Positions 43,525 to 53,556 are shown, numbered from the stretch's first letter. The stretch: DNA of 64,000 nt from Acinetobacter sp. ASP199 (GCF_022700675.1 NZ_CP062182.1:2108001-2172000); one strand, 5' to 3'. The notes: generated by a model not told the origin, from the sequence alone. Program-made: numbers and translations.

Positions 43525-43558
43525 ATAAAAAGCCCATCATATGATGGGCTTTTTATTT
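43523..43558. terminator. Long palindromic terminator between Sel1 gene and DUF4917 gene
   Basis: A perfect 36-base palindrome, AAATAAAAAGCCCATCAT with its complement, overlaps the Sel1 stop codon and ends one base before the convergent gene's stop. It can terminate both transcripts. Confidence 0.92.
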
Positions 43559-43559
43559 A

Positions 43560-44582
43560 TTAAGCGTTATTCCAACAACCTGAACTTTGACTGTCAAAAA
43601 ACTCTACTTCTATTTTATCCGAAATACCTTTTAGCCTAGAAAAGATACGATGACATTCATTTTGATCTTTAGAATAAGTTGAGATAGCAACTTTACCCAC
43701 AGTGTCATGTTTAAAAATTTGCTGGATTAAATGACACTCTTGTTCACCTAAGCCCCACCCATAAATAACCAAATTGGATTTTTTGGTAATTAAGCTAGAT
43801 AGTACTTCATAAAAGATTGTACTTAAATATGGGCTACTTTTTATCGATTCTAATTTCTTAATACCCGTACCTTCTGCTACAAATAATGGTATTTTTTCAT
43901 CATTCCATTGTGAAGTAATAACCTCCAATAAACTTTCAAAATCTCCTCTCTGGAGTTTGTTTTCAATATTTTTTGCATTTCTAAAAATAGATAAGTTGCC
44001 GTGCTGATAAAAAGCTAAAGTAACTTCTCTTTCTCTACGAATAGGATTTCTTAAATCTTGCCAATTATTCCTAAATAATCCGTTTGCTTGAAAACAATCT
44101 TTAAATTTATGCCCATCTTCATGTCTATTTCCGTACATTAGAATCCAATACAGGATTAAGTCATAATTAAGAGAAACTATTGTTCTAAATCGTCTTGTAA
44201 ATTGATATAACTGAGGTAATTGATCAAGTATTTCAGCATGTTCACAATGAACTTCTTTAACAACTTCGATTAAAGCATTTTTAATATTATCGTAAGCTGA
44301 ATCAATTTTTACATCTATTATTCCTAAATGCTTATTTACTAGCTTCGCATGCCAAACTAATCTCAAAATTAACTCAAAATCACATGTACCAAACTCGATA
44401 AAAAGTTTAGATATATCCTCATTAAAAAGTTTTAATTTTTCAGCTTCTTCTTTTAAAGAGTCAAAACGAAATTTTTGATGCAGAGCAACACTAGCCCCAT
44501 TCCCAATAATTAAATTGCCATTCTCATAATCATCCTTAATTTCAGCCCATTCCTTAATTGGATATTCGAAGCTGTCTGCCAT
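43560..44582 (-). CDS. DUF4917 / SIR2-like protein, candidate NAD-binding enzyme
   Basis: A 340-residue cytoplasmic protein of clearly lower GC than its neighbours. Motifs suggest a SIR2-like fold: the nucleotide-binding LIIGNGASVAL near residue 25, SLNYDLILYW near residue 140, a YQHGNLSIF segment with a possible catalytic His near 195, and LVIYGWGLGEQE near 275, the position of the GxSxxDxx motif. This matches DUF4917 as I recall it. SIR2-type proteins of this layout act as NAD-degrading effectors in several anti-phage systems, but others are plain NAD-binding enzymes. It lies alone between two core genes, so it was probably acquired. The function is not proven. Confidence 0.7.
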   Translation of the reverse strand: MADSFEYPIKEWAEIKDDYENGNLIIGNGASVALHQKFRFDSLKEEAEKLKLFNEDISKLFIEFGTCDFELILRLVWHAKLVNKHLGIIDVKIDSAYDNIKNALIEVVKEVHCEHAEILDQLPQLYQFTRRFRTIVSLNYDLILYWILMYGNRHEDGHKFKDCFQANGLFRNNWQDLRNPIRREREVTLAFYQHGNLSIFRNAKNIENKLQRGDFESLLEVITSQWNDEKIPLFVAEGTGIKKLESIKSSPYLSTIFYEVLSSLITKKSNLVIYGWGLGEQECHLIQQIFKHDTVGKVAISTYSKDQNECHRIFSRLKGISDKIEVEFFDSQSSGCWNNA

Positions 44583-44668
44583 AGTTTAGTCTCAAATTTT
44601 CTTATTAGTCAGATATTAAACAATTTCAGATTGGAACCAAATTAATTTCCAAGTACAATACTGCGCTA

Positions 44669-44768
44669 GTCGAGGGATGCTGCGACGTTTTACAGGTACG
44701 AAATGTAAAAGCGCCAGGCTCGACGATCGGTCCAACTTTTTCTAGACAGACCAACAACGGCATCCGCG
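44669..44768 (+). ncRNA. S-adenosylhomocysteine (SAH) riboswitch
   Basis: Upstream of ahcY the sequence reads GAGGGATGCTGCGACG, then a hairpin GTTTTAC/GTAAAA, then GCCAGGCTCG, then after a hairpin (GGTC/GACC) ACGGCATCCGC. The outer stem is GGATGC (44675-44680) with GCATCC (44760-44765), and GTCGAG (44669-44674) can pair with CTCGAC (44719-44724) as the pseudoknot. These conserved blocks and the pairing are those of the SAH riboswitch, which raises expression of SAH hydrolase when SAH accumulates. The ahcY context makes the call firm. Confidence 0.92.
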
Positions 44769-44808
44769 AACTGAATGATCAATTATTGTTTTTTATAAGG
44801 AGATCGTG

Positions 44809-46191
44809 ATGAACGCGGTTAATGCTTCATTTACAGATTATAAAGTTGCCGATATTTCACTGGCTGACTACGGCCGTAAAGAAATCAAACTTGCAGAAGC
44901 TGAAATGCCAGCCCTAATGGGCCTGCGTAAGCGTTATGCTGCTGCTAAACCACTTGCTGGCGCAAAAATCCTGGGTTGTATCCACATGACAATCCAAACT
45001 GCGGTTCTGATCGAAACTTTGGTAGAACTTGGCGCTGAAGTACGTTGGACGTCTTGTAACATCTTCTCTACTCAAGACCATGCTGCTGCTGCCATCGCTG
45101 CTGCGGGTATTCCAGTATTTGCTTGGAAAGGCGAAACTGAAGAAGAATACGTATGGTGCTTAGAGCAACAAATTAATGTAAATGGCACGCCTTGGGATGC
45201 CAATATGATTCTGGACGATGGCGGTGATTTAACTGCACTTGTTCACGAAAAATATCCTGAAGTGATTGCTAAAATCCACGGTATTACTGAAGAAACCACA
45301 ACAGGTGTGCAACGTCTTTACGAAATGCACCGTGACGGTACGTTGAAAGTTCCTGCAATCAACGTAAATGACTCAGTAACAAAGTCTAAAAATGACAACA
45401 AATACGGTTGCCGTCACTCGCTAAATGATGCGATCAAACGTGCAACAGATATGCTTTTATCTGGCCGTCGTGCACTTGTCATTGGTTACGGTGACGTAGG
45501 TAAAGGTTCTGCACAATCGCTTCGTCAAGAAGGCATGATCGTACGCGTTTCTGAAATCGATCCAATCTGTGCAATGCAAGCATGTATGGACGGTTTTGAA
45601 GTTGTTGCACCATACAAAAATGGCGTACAAACAGGTAAGAAAGAAGACATCAATCTTGACCTTCTTCAAAATACTGACCTGATCGTAACAACAACAGGTA
45701 ACTATCACGTATGTGACGCTGCAATGTTAGACACATTAAAAGCAGGTGCTGTGGTATGTAACATCGGTCACTTCGACACTGAAATCGACACAGCTTACTT
45801 ACGTGGTTACAAATGGGTTGAAGTGAAGCCACAAGTTCACCAAGTATACCGTTCAGAAAACGAAAACGATTACTTAATCCTTCTTTCTGAAGGCCGTCTT
45901 GTAAACCTTGGTAATGCGACTGGTCACCCATCACGTATTATGGATGGTTCATTTGCCAACCAAGTTTTAGGTCAAATGCACTTATTCGCTGAGAAATTTG
46001 CTGATCTTCCTGAAGATCAAAAACAAGCAGCGATTCGCGTAGAACTGATTCCTAAGAAATTAGACGAAGAAGTAGCGGCTGCGATGGTTGCAGGTTTCGG
46101 TGGTGTATTAACAACATTGACTCAAGAGCAAGCGGATTACCTTGGCGTTCAAGTTGAAGGTCCGTTCAAATCTGACGCTTATAAATACTAA
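44809..46191 (+). CDS. ahcY: Adenosylhomocysteinase (S-adenosyl-L-homocysteine hydrolase)
   Basis: AhcY splits SAH, the by-product of SAM-dependent methylation, into homocysteine and adenosine. The start is ATG at 44809, because AAGGAG (44797-44802) stands 6 bases before it; a GTG directly upstream is also open. The 460 residues include the substrate region [18 protein letters not shown], the [11 protein letters not shown] block, the NAD-binding [16 protein letters not shown] and the C-terminal KSDAYKY signature (FKSDAYKY). It is under the SAH riboswitch just upstream and precedes metF, the other methyl-cycle gene. Confidence 0.98.
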   Translation: MNAVNASFTDYKVADISLADYGRKEIKLAEAEMPALMGLRKRYAAAKPLAGAKILGCIHMTIQTAVLIETLVELGAEVRWTSCNIFSTQDHAAAAIAAAGIPVFAWKGETEEEYVWCLEQQINVNGTPWDANMILDDGGDLTALVHEKYPEVIAKIHGITEETTTGVQRLYEMHRDGTLKVPAINVNDSVTKSKNDNKYGCRHSLNDAIKRATDMLLSGRRALVIGYGDVGKGSAQSLRQEGMIVRVSEIDPICAMQACMDGFEVVAPYKNGVQTGKKEDINLDLLQNTDLIVTTTGNYHVCDAAMLDTLKAGAVVCNIGHFDTEIDTAYLRGYKWVEVKPQVHQVYRSENENDYLILLSEGRLVNLGNATGHPSRIMDGSFANQVLGQMHLFAEKFADLPEDQKQAAIRVELIPKKLDEEVAAAMVAGFGGVLTTLTQEQADYLGVQVEGPFKSDAYKY

Positions 46192-46200
46192 GTTTTTCAC

Positions 46201-46296
46201 CTCTCCTAACCTCTCCTGTTAGGAGAGGGACTTCATTACTTCTCTCGATGGAGTAATGAACCCCCTCCTCCCTCTGGGAGAAGGCTGGGATGAGGG
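46201..46296. repeat. Hairpin-rich intergenic repeat between ahcY and metF
   Basis: Three inverted repeats follow one another: CTCTCCTAAC/GTTAGGAGAG (46201-46227), TTCATTACT/AGTAATGAA (46232-46260) and a C/T-rich to G-rich pair (CCTCCCTCTGGGAGAAGG and nearby). Such GGGAGAGG-type clusters recur between genes in many proteobacteria. They may attenuate or stabilise the ahcY-metF transcript. The first stem has no T run. A looser C/T-rich to GAGAGGG pair at 63243-63294 may belong to the same family. Confidence 0.55.
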
Positions 46297-46333
46297 CAAA
46301 CATAAAAAGTATTTATAAAAATAGGATTTAATC

Positions 46334-47170
46334 ATGTCTAAACAGATTCCGATTTCTTTTGAGTTCTTCCCGACCAAGACTGATGCAGGTGCGGAAAAAC
46401 TCAAAGTGGTTCATCAAGAACTACAACTGTTAAACCCAGAATTTTTCTCTGTGACCTATGGTGCAGGCGGTTCTACCCGTGAACGCACTTTGTCTACATT
46501 GGCTGATTTCAACGGTAAAGGTACACCTGTTGCCCCCCACCTTTCTTGTATCGGTGATAGCAAAGAACGTATTGCCGAATTACTGGATTTATATAAATCT
46601 CAGGGTATTAATCGTATCGTTGCGCTGCGTGGTGACTTACCTTCAGGCCAAGTTGGTTTAGGTGAACTACCATACGCACAAGATTTGGTTCGCTTTATCC
46701 GTGAACATTCAGGTGATCACTTCCATATTGAAGTGGCGGCATATCCTGAAATGCACCCACAAGCAGACAGTTTCGATGGTGACATCAAACGTTTCTGTGA
46801 AAAAGCCAATGCCGGTGCCAATGCAGCATTAACACAGTTCTTCTTTAATCCGGATGCTTACTTCTACTTTGTAGAACGCATTCAAAAAGAAGGTGTGAAT
46901 ATTCCTGTGGCTCCGGGCATCATGCCAATTACCAATGCCAGCAATTTGGTTCGTTTTGCTGATGGTACAGGTGCAGAGATTCCACGTTGGATCCGCAAGC
47001 AATTAGCAGCTTATGGTGACGATACTGCATCTATCAAAGCATTTGGTCATGAAGTGATTGTAAAACTATGCGAACGCGTGATTGCTGGTGGTGCACCAAG
47101 CCTGCACTTCTATACTATGAATACCACTGATCCTACACGTCAACTTGTAAAAGACTTAGGTCTCGCATAA
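46334..47170 (+). CDS. metF: 5,10-methylenetetrahydrofolate reductase
   Basis: MetF reduces methylene-THF to methyl-THF, giving the methyl donor for methionine synthesis. The 278-residue protein has the short bacterial form with the beta-alpha barrel. Signature parts are SFEFFPTKTDAG at the start, FSVTYGAGGSTRERT near residue 40, IVALRGDLP near 95, GANAALTQFFFNPDAYF near 165 and APGIMPITNASNL near 195. The gene follows ahcY and completes the methyl cycle. A hairpin-rich leader region precedes it. Confidence 0.97.
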   Translation: MSKQIPISFEFFPTKTDAGAEKLKVVHQELQLLNPEFFSVTYGAGGSTRERTLSTLADFNGKGTPVAPHLSCIGDSKERIAELLDLYKSQGINRIVALRGDLPSGQVGLGELPYAQDLVRFIREHSGDHFHIEVAAYPEMHPQADSFDGDIKRFCEKANAGANAALTQFFFNPDAYFYFVERIQKEGVNIPVAPGIMPITNASNLVRFADGTGAEIPRWIRKQLAAYGDDTASIKAFGHEVIVKLCERVIAGGAPSLHFYTMNTTDPTRQLVKDLGLA

Positions 47171-47275
47171 GTTTTTAGACGGTATTGTCTCTACTTTTTT
47201 CCCTCTGAGATAAACACAAAGAGGATGAAAATAACAATGCAGTCTTGTTTTGTTCCACTTGAGAGTAATCCTTAA

Positions 47276-47986
47276 ATGCCACGTTTTTTTATTGAAGCAG
47301 ACTTAAATGTTGATTCTACGGTTGAGTTAACTGAAACCGTTTTTCATCATTGGGTGAAGGTATTACGTGCTCAAGTGGGCGAAACTGCAACCCTCTTTAA
47401 TGGTCAAGGTGGCGAATATTTTGTTGAGCTTGTAGACGTCGCTAAAAAATCAGCTACTGTACGTATAAATAGCTTTAACCTAAGCAATCGCACTCCAAAA
47501 TTCAAAGCTTTACTCGGTCAAGTGATGAGTAAAGGTGACCGCATGGATTATGCCATTCAAAAAGCGGTTGAACTCGGTGTTTCAGAAATTCAGTTACTGA
47601 CATCTGAACGCTGTGAAATGCGCCTTAAATACGACCGTGACCAAAAAAAGCTGGATCACTGGCAAGGTGTGGCGATTGCAGCCTGTGAACAATGTGGTCT
47701 GAATATTGTTCCAAAAATTCTCCCTCCGATGTCACTAGAAAACTGGCTGCAAAGTACACTTCCTCAAACCAAACTGGTATTGGCACCGAATAAAGATGAA
47801 GCCGATGTTCTTCAAAATGCAACGCTCGACTTGGCACTCCTTATTGGTCCAGAGGGTGGACTCAGTGAAGCTGAAATCTCTGCTGCCAACACTCAGGGAT
47901 TTGTGAACTGGTGTATTGGTGAACGTGTGCTGCGTACCGAAACTGCGCCTGTCGTAGCCTTATCTATTTTAAATTACAAATTTTAA
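47276..47986 (+). CDS. rsmE: 16S rRNA (uracil(1498)-N(3))-methyltransferase
   Basis: RsmE methylates U1498 of 16S rRNA in the decoding centre, using SAM. The 236 residues have the N-terminal PUA-like domain (about 1-75) with HHWVKVLRAQVGETATLFNG, and the C-terminal SPOUT knot with LLIGPEGGLSEAEI and the end motif GERVLRTETAPVVALSIL. All are diagnostic. The gene stands 105 bases after metF; the SAM link is only through its substrate. Confidence 0.97.
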   Translation: MPRFFIEADLNVDSTVELTETVFHHWVKVLRAQVGETATLFNGQGGEYFVELVDVAKKSATVRINSFNLSNRTPKFKALLGQVMSKGDRMDYAIQKAVELGVSEIQLLTSERCEMRLKYDRDQKKLDHWQGVAIAACEQCGLNIVPKILPPMSLENWLQSTLPQTKLVLAPNKDEADVLQNATLDLALLIGPEGGLSEAEISAANTQGFVNWCIGERVLRTETAPVVALSILNYKF

Positions 47987-48086
47987 TCTCTCTCGATAAT
48001 CAATTTTACTTCATCGCATTTGTAAAAATTTGTGGTGCTTTTGATTGATTTTTATATACAGGCACTTTAGTCTTAATAAGATAAAA

Positions 48087-48182
48087 ATGAATGACCTATC
48101 AAATGATAAAAGTTACGTTTTAAAGGGACTTAATAAAAACAATGCAGTATCACCCTTATCTAGATTAAAGGCATTTGAATAA
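48087..48182 (+). CDS. Small upstream ORF (31 codons) overlapping the EAL gene start
   Basis: A 31-codon frame (MNDLSNDKSYVLKGLNKNNA...) ends in TAATG, sharing one base with the ATG of the following PAS-GGDEF-EAL gene. This layout is that of a translationally coupled leader ORF. The Shine-Dalgarno before it is weak and the peptide resembles nothing known, so it may simply be chance. Confidence 0.3.
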   Translation: MNDLSNDKSYVLKGLNKNNAVSPLSRLKAFE

Positions 48183-51055
48183 TGATTCATAATCAGGATG
48201 ATTATATTCAGCAGCATCTAAACAGTGCACAAATCGTGAATACGATTCGTCACAGTCGATATTTTTTAATTAGTATCCTGCTGGTATGTCTTTATATCTT
48301 CTGTATTTACCAATTATATTATCATCCGTCGGACGGCTACCTGAATCTCTGGTTCATTCTTACCGAGATGGTAGTCTGCATGTGCTGGCTAATCAGTACC
48401 CTCTACTTTAAACCGAACGAGTTCAAGCTAGAAACTGCACACCGCTGGCTACAGATCCAGTGCCTACTAGTAGGTACCTGTATTTCAGCCGGGATTTTCA
48501 CCCTGTATGTTCATTTGCCACGTGTGAATCCATCTTTTGAACTGATTGAAGCGCTAACCCTGACGGGCTTGCTGATTATGGTGACTCAGGCTTTTGGCCT
48601 CACTTATCTCACGCAAAAACTGAGTTATTTCTGTCTGATATTCTTGCCGTCATTGGTCCCTTTCTTATTCCTGCAAGCTACAGATTCTTCACTCAATCCG
48701 TTTTTCAGTCTGGCGCTGAACTTTTCTGTCATTGTAATTTTGCTGTGTGCCAATAGTACTTACCGTATTCATCAACGTACTTCGCGCCTATATGCAGAGA
48801 ATAATCTGCTGGTGGCAAATGCTGAACAACAAGTTGCCTGGACCGATGAACTGTGCAAACAGTTACAAACTGAAGTGAACAAATCGAAAGATATTGAACT
48901 TCAGTTACAGCTTAACAATCAGCTGCTGGAACAGAAAGTACGGGAACGTACTTATGATATTGAGCAGATCAATCTTGCTTTACAGGATCAGCATCAAAAT
49001 CTGGAACTGGCACATGAAATTGCTGGAATCCGTCCTTGGGACTGGAATATTAAAGACCGGACCATTACGCTAACTACGCACACACAAGAAAAAATCCAGC
49101 GTAGTTCTGGTCGTCATCAGGCACAACTGCATCACCTGATCCATCCGGATGACCTGAAACATTTTAAAGATATGCTGAAACAGCACTTGCGCGGTCAGGT
49201 AGGACGCTATGAAGCCACCTATCGTATCCAGAATACCCAAGGGGTATGGAGCTGGGTTCAGGATATTGGTCGTGTTATCAGCCGTGATCCAAAAACCAAT
49301 AAACCACTACGCATGGTCGGTATTCGCCGGGATATTCAACAGGAACGTAATTCGCAGGAAGGCCTAAAACTTGCAGCCAGCGTACTAGAGCAAGCTGCTG
49401 AGGGTATCTTTATTCTCAATGAAGAGTTGCACTATATCGAAGTCAATCCTTTCTTCGAGCAGCTTTCCGGTTTTGAACGTCAGCAAATTCTTGGCAAGCA
49501 CCTGTTTGATATTACCGTAAACTCTAAATCTCAGCAGCGTAGTATCCATACCAATATCATCAAGCAGGTGATGAAGATTGGCTCCTTTGATGGTGAACTT
49601 CATGAGAAATTCCTGTCTGGTAAAGAGTTGCCGCTATGGCTACACATCAATGCCATTATGGATGATGAAGGCCGTATTACCCACTATATCGGGATTGTGT
49701 CAGACCTGACTGAACGTAAGCTTCAGGAACAACGTCTGTCTTATCTGGAAAATTATGACACCCTGACCGATTTGCCAAATCGTTTCTATTACAACTATCA
49801 GTTACACAAGTATCTGATGACACAGAAAGACTCCATCAAGCAGATGGCGGTGATTCGTCTCAACATTGACCGTTTCCGTCCATTGAATGAATACTTAACC
49901 AACAATGGTGGTGATGAACTGCTTCGCCAAGTGGCACAACGTTTACGCTTAACCAATGCCGAAGCACTATTTGTTGCACATTTGAATGGTGATGATTTCG
50001 CAATCCTATATGAAATCTCACATATTCGTCCGTCTGTACAAGAACACTGTGACCGCATCAGCAAGGCTTTTAGCGTACCGTTTAATATCTTTGGTCAGGA
50101 CTATGTTATTACACTCTCGATGGGTATTGCTTTCTACCCTGACCATGGTCGCCAACTGGACTACCTGAACAACTGTGCTGAACAAGCACTCAGTGAAGCT
50201 AAAAACCTAGGTGGTAATACCATCCGCTTCTACTCTAATGAGAATACTGCCCTGCTGGAACAAGGGATTTTCATTGAACGCGATCTGCGTAAAGCCATCC
50301 AGAATGGTGAGCTGGTGGTCTATTATCAGCCAAAGATCAATTTGAATGACCAGCATATCTATGGTTTTGAAGCATTAATCCGTTGGAAACATCCGGAAAA
50401 AGGCACTATTCCACCAGGCATGTTCATTCCATTGGCAGAACAGACCAGTATGATTTCAGAAATTGGCCAACTGGTGATTCAACAGACGGCAAAACAGATC
50501 CGTAAATGGAATGACCAAGGCTTCCATAATATCTGTGTTTCTGTGAATATTGTGGCGCAGCAACTCCGCCGTGGCCAGTTACTGGATGATCTGGATGAAG
50601 CAATCAAACTGAACTGTATTTCAGGTTCAAATCTGGAACTGGAAATTACCGAATCTTCATTGGTAGAAAATTCTGAAACTGTGAAGAATGTGCTGAATCA
50701 GATCAAGGAACGTGACATCAACATTTCTCTGGATGACTTTGGTACAGGCTATTCTTCCCTCTCTTATCTGGCTGAATTCCCAATCGATATCATGAAGATT
50801 GACCGCAGCTTTGTATCTAAAATTGGTGAAGCCAAACAGGATGCAATTGTCAGTGCGATGGTCGCGATGGGCAAAGCCATGGGAATGAAAGTTGTGGCTG
50901 AGGGGATTGAGACAGAGCAGCAGCTAAATTTCCTGCGTCAACTAGAGTGTGATATTGCACAGGGCTATCTGTTTTCCAAACCACTTCCTGAACAGCAAGC
51001 AACCGAATTTCTTGAACAAAATATGACACCTGAGACTTATACCTATCAGGTATAA
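48182..51055 (+). CDS. Membrane PAS-GGDEF-EAL protein (probable c-di-GMP phosphodiesterase)
   Basis: A 957-residue membrane signalling protein. The N-terminus has about six helices (residues 25-195). A coiled coil follows (about 205-270), then two PAS domains (about 275-400 and 400-520), a GGDEF domain (about 525-690) and an EAL domain (about 700-945). The diguanylate cyclase motif is degenerate (LNGDDFAILYE for GGDEF), so synthesis is unlikely. The EAL domain keeps its catalytic residues: YGFEALIRW, ELEITESSLVEN, SLDDFGTGYSS, MKIDRSFV and VAEGIETEQQL. It probably degrades c-di-GMP in response to a signal sensed by the membrane or PAS parts. Confidence 0.9.
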   Translation: MIHNQDDYIQQHLNSAQIVNTIRHSRYFLISILLVCLYIFCIYQLYYHPSDGYLNLWFILTEMVVCMCWLISTLYFKPNEFKLETAHRWLQIQCLLVGTCISAGIFTLYVHLPRVNPSFELIEALTLTGLLIMVTQAFGLTYLTQKLSYFCLIFLPSLVPFLFLQATDSSLNPFFSLALNFSVIVILLCANSTYRIHQRTSRLYAENNLLVANAEQQVAWTDELCKQLQTEVNKSKDIELQLQLNNQLLEQKVRERTYDIEQINLALQDQHQNLELAHEIAGIRPWDWNIKDRTITLTTHTQEKIQRSSGRHQAQLHHLIHPDDLKHFKDMLKQHLRGQVGRYEATYRIQNTQGVWSWVQDIGRVISRDPKTNKPLRMVGIRRDIQQERNSQEGLKLAASVLEQAAEGIFILNEELHYIEVNPFFEQLSGFERQQILGKHLFDITVNSKSQQRSIHTNIIKQVMKIGSFDGELHEKFLSGKELPLWLHINAIMDDEGRITHYIGIVSDLTERKLQEQRLSYLENYDTLTDLPNRFYYNYQLHKYLMTQKDSIKQMAVIRLNIDRFRPLNEYLTNNGGDELLRQVAQRLRLTNAEALFVAHLNGDDFAILYEISHIRPSVQEHCDRISKAFSVPFNIFGQDYVITLSMGIAFYPDHGRQLDYLNNCAEQALSEAKNLGGNTIRFYSNENTALLEQGIFIERDLRKAIQNGELVVYYQPKINLNDQHIYGFEALIRWKHPEKGTIPPGMFIPLAEQTSMISEIGQLVIQQTAKQIRKWNDQGFHNICVSVNIVAQQLRRGQLLDDLDEAIKLNCISGSNLELEITESSLVENSETVKNVLNQIKERDINISLDDFGTGYSSLSYLAEFPIDIMKIDRSFVSKIGEAKQDAIVSAMVAMGKAMGMKVVAEGIETEQQLNFLRQLECDIAQGYLFSKPLPEQQATEFLEQNMTPETYTYQV

Positions 51056-51193
51056 GTCTAGACCAAAGATCAATTATTTCTTCAAAAAACGGGGGCGTTT
51101 GGCTGGGCTAAGCGCACAACTAGTGATATATTCTCATGTATTCCGCGGTTATGTTACCTGCAATTGGGTAATCATTGATACATCGAGAGACTA

Positions 51194-53473
51194 ATGGACG
51201 AACAATCTTTAAAACAACAGGCACTGTACTACCACGAATTTCCTACCCCCGGCAAAATCAGCGTCACCCCAAGCAAGCAACTCGTTAACCAACATGATTT
51301 AGCACTGGCTTACTCTCCAGGTGTTGCAGCGCCGTGTCTGGAAATTGAAAAAGACCCATCTAAAGCAGCGCTGTATACAGCACGTGGTAACCTTGTTGCG
51401 GTTGTGAGTAACGGTACTGCAGTGTTAGGCCTTGGTAACATTGGTCCTTTAGCATCTAAACCGGTTATGGAAGGTAAAGGCGTTCTGTTTAAAAAATTCG
51501 CAGGCGTTGACGTATTCGATATCGAAATTTCTGAAAATGATCCAGACAAAATTGTCGACATCGTTGCAGCATTAGAACCGACTTTTGGTGGTATTAACCT
51601 CGAAGATATTAAAGCTCCCGAATGTTTCTATATTGAACAGAAACTTCGTGAACGCATGAATATTCCGGTGTTCCACGATGACCAACACGGTACATCAATC
51701 ATTGTAGGTTCAGCATTACTCAATGCTTTAATCATCAATGGTAAAAAAATTGAAGATATCAAGATCGTAGCATCTGGTGCAGGCGCTGCTGCATTGTCAT
51801 GCCTGAATCTGCTTTGTGCACTCGGTGCGAAGAAAGAAAATATCATCGTTGCTGACTCACGTGGTTTATTGACCACAAAACGTGAAGGCTTAGATGAATC
51901 GAAAAAAGCGTATGTACAAGACATCGAAGGCACACAGCTTGAAGATGTGATGGAAGGCGCGGATATGTTCTTGGGTTTGTCTGCTGCAGGCATTTTGACT
52001 CAAGACATGGTCAAGAAAATGGCGAAAGATCCAATTATCTTCGCTTTAGCAAACCCAGATCCTGAGATTCTACCTGAACATGCCCATGAAGCACGTCCAG
52101 ATGTGATTATGGCCACAGGTCGCTCTGACTATCCTAATCAGGTGAACAACGCACTTTGCTTCCCGTACATCTTCCGTGGTGCACTCGACGTTGGTGCAAC
52201 CACCATTAACGAAGAAATGAAGATTGCGTGTGTACACGCGATTGCGCGTATGGCACATGTCGAAGCAGATGCGGCATCTTATGGTGAAAAATCAGCATCA
52301 TTTGGTCGTGATTACTTAATCCCTCGTCCACTTGATCAACGTTTGATTTTAGAAATTGCGCCAGCAGTTGCTAAAGCAGCGATGGATTCTGGCGTGGCAA
52401 CACGTCCAATTCAAGACTTCTCTGTGTATCATCAACGTTTGTCTGAGTTTGTTTATAACTCAGCATTTATGATGAAACCGATTTTCGCTCAAGCAAAATC
52501 AGATCCTAAGCGTATTGCATATGCGGAAGGTGAAGATCTTCGTGTACTTCGTGCTGTACAAATTGCAGTGGATGAAGGCATGGCGAAGCCAATCCTTGTG
52601 GGTCGTACAGCAGTCATTGAAGCAAACATTAAGAAATTGGGCTTACGCTTAGAAAACGGTGTGAATATCACCATCGTTGATCAAGAAAAGAACCCTGATT
52701 ACGAAAAATTTGCCGATGACTACTACAGCATCATGCAGCGTAAAGGTGTGACACCAGAATACGCACAGCGTGAAGCACGTCGTCGCTCAACACTCATCGC
52801 AGCTATGCTGGTTAAACACGGCCTTGCAGATGGTATGTTGTGTGGTACCTACTCAAGCTACGACATTCACCTCGACTTCGTCAGCAACATCATTGGTAAG
52901 AAAGACGGTCATAACACTTTCTTCACCCTGAATGCCTTGATGCTGGAAGACCGTAACCTGTTCATCGCAGATACCTATATCAACCGTAATCCAAGCGCTG
53001 AACAGCTCGCTGAGATGACCATTCTAGCTGCTGAAGAAGTGCGTCGTTTCGGTATGACACCACGTATTGCCCTGCTGTCACACTCTAGCTTCGGTTCTGA
53101 CCAGAACGATGCAAGCGCACAGAAAATGCGTAAGGTCTACGATATTCTGTCTGAGATTGCGCCTGAACTGGAAGTTGAAGGTGAAATGCATGGTGATGCG
53201 GCACTGGATGAAAATATCCGCCAGTTTGCTTACCCGAACTCACGCTTCAAAGGTGCAGCGAACCTGTTGATCATGCCAAATCTGGATGCAGCGAACATTT
53301 CGTTTAACCTGTTAAAAGCAACCTCTGGTAACAATGTGACCATTGGCCCGATTCTGCTTGGTTCAGCGAAACCAGTTCATATTTTAACACCAACAGCGAC
53401 CACACGTCGTGTCGTGAATATGACTGCTTTGACTGTTGCAGAAATCCAACAAGCGGAACAAGACGCCCTGTAA
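51194..53473 (+). CDS. maeB: NADP-dependent malic enzyme (malic-phosphotransacetylase fusion)
   Basis: MaeB decarboxylates malate to pyruvate with NADP+, feeding NADPH to biosynthesis. The 759-residue length is that of the large bacterial form: the malic enzyme domain (about 1-420, with the tyrosine region [20 protein letters not shown], the Rossmann [12 protein letters not shown]) and a C-terminal phosphotransacetylase-like domain (about 430-755) that is regulatory rather than catalytic. The motif [16 protein letters not shown] binds the metal region. It is monocistronic and followed by a terminator that also touches cca. Confidence 0.97.
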   Translation: MDEQSLKQQALYYHEFPTPGKISVTPSKQLVNQHDLALAYSPGVAAPCLEIEKDPSKAALYTARGNLVAVVSNGTAVLGLGNIGPLASKPVMEGKGVLFKKFAGVDVFDIEISENDPDKIVDIVAALEPTFGGINLEDIKAPECFYIEQKLRERMNIPVFHDDQHGTSIIVGSALLNALIINGKKIEDIKIVASGAGAAALSCLNLLCALGAKKENIIVADSRGLLTTKREGLDESKKAYVQDIEGTQLEDVMEGADMFLGLSAAGILTQDMVKKMAKDPIIFALANPDPEILPEHAHEARPDVIMATGRSDYPNQVNNALCFPYIFRGALDVGATTINEEMKIACVHAIARMAHVEADAASYGEKSASFGRDYLIPRPLDQRLILEIAPAVAKAAMDSGVATRPIQDFSVYHQRLSEFVYNSAFMMKPIFAQAKSDPKRIAYAEGEDLRVLRAVQIAVDEGMAKPILVGRTAVIEANIKKLGLRLENGVNITIVDQEKNPDYEKFADDYYSIMQRKGVTPEYAQREARRRSTLIAAMLVKHGLADGMLCGTYSSYDIHLDFVSNIIGKKDGHNTFFTLNALMLEDRNLFIADTYINRNPSAEQLAEMTILAAEEVRRFGMTPRIALLSHSSFGSDQNDASAQKMRKVYDILSEIAPELEVEGEMHGDAALDENIRQFAYPNSRFKGAANLLIMPNLDAANISFNLLKATSGNNVTIGPILLGSAKPVHILTPTATTRRVVNMTALTVAEIQQAEQDAL

Positions 53474-53508
53474 GCAAACGCGGCGAACGCCGAGTTTCTT
53501 GACTTGAG

Positions 53509-53555
53509 AAAACCTCTATTCTGTAGCATGATGCTTCTAAGAATAGAGGTTTTTT
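53509..53555 (+). terminator. maeB terminator, 3' arm containing the cca Shine-Dalgarno
   Basis: AAAACCTCTATTC (53509-53521) pairs with GAATAGAGGTTTT (53541-53553) across a 19-base loop, followed by T6. The AGAGG at 53545-53549 is the likely ribosome binding site of cca, whose ATG is at 53557, so this site lies in the stem. Confidence 0.85.
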
Positions 53556-53556
53556 C

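Noticed and set aside
43560..44806. A complete multi-gene defence island
   Set aside because: Only one candidate gene lies here; neighbours are Sel1, ahcY and metF. It is reported only as a single-gene candidate.
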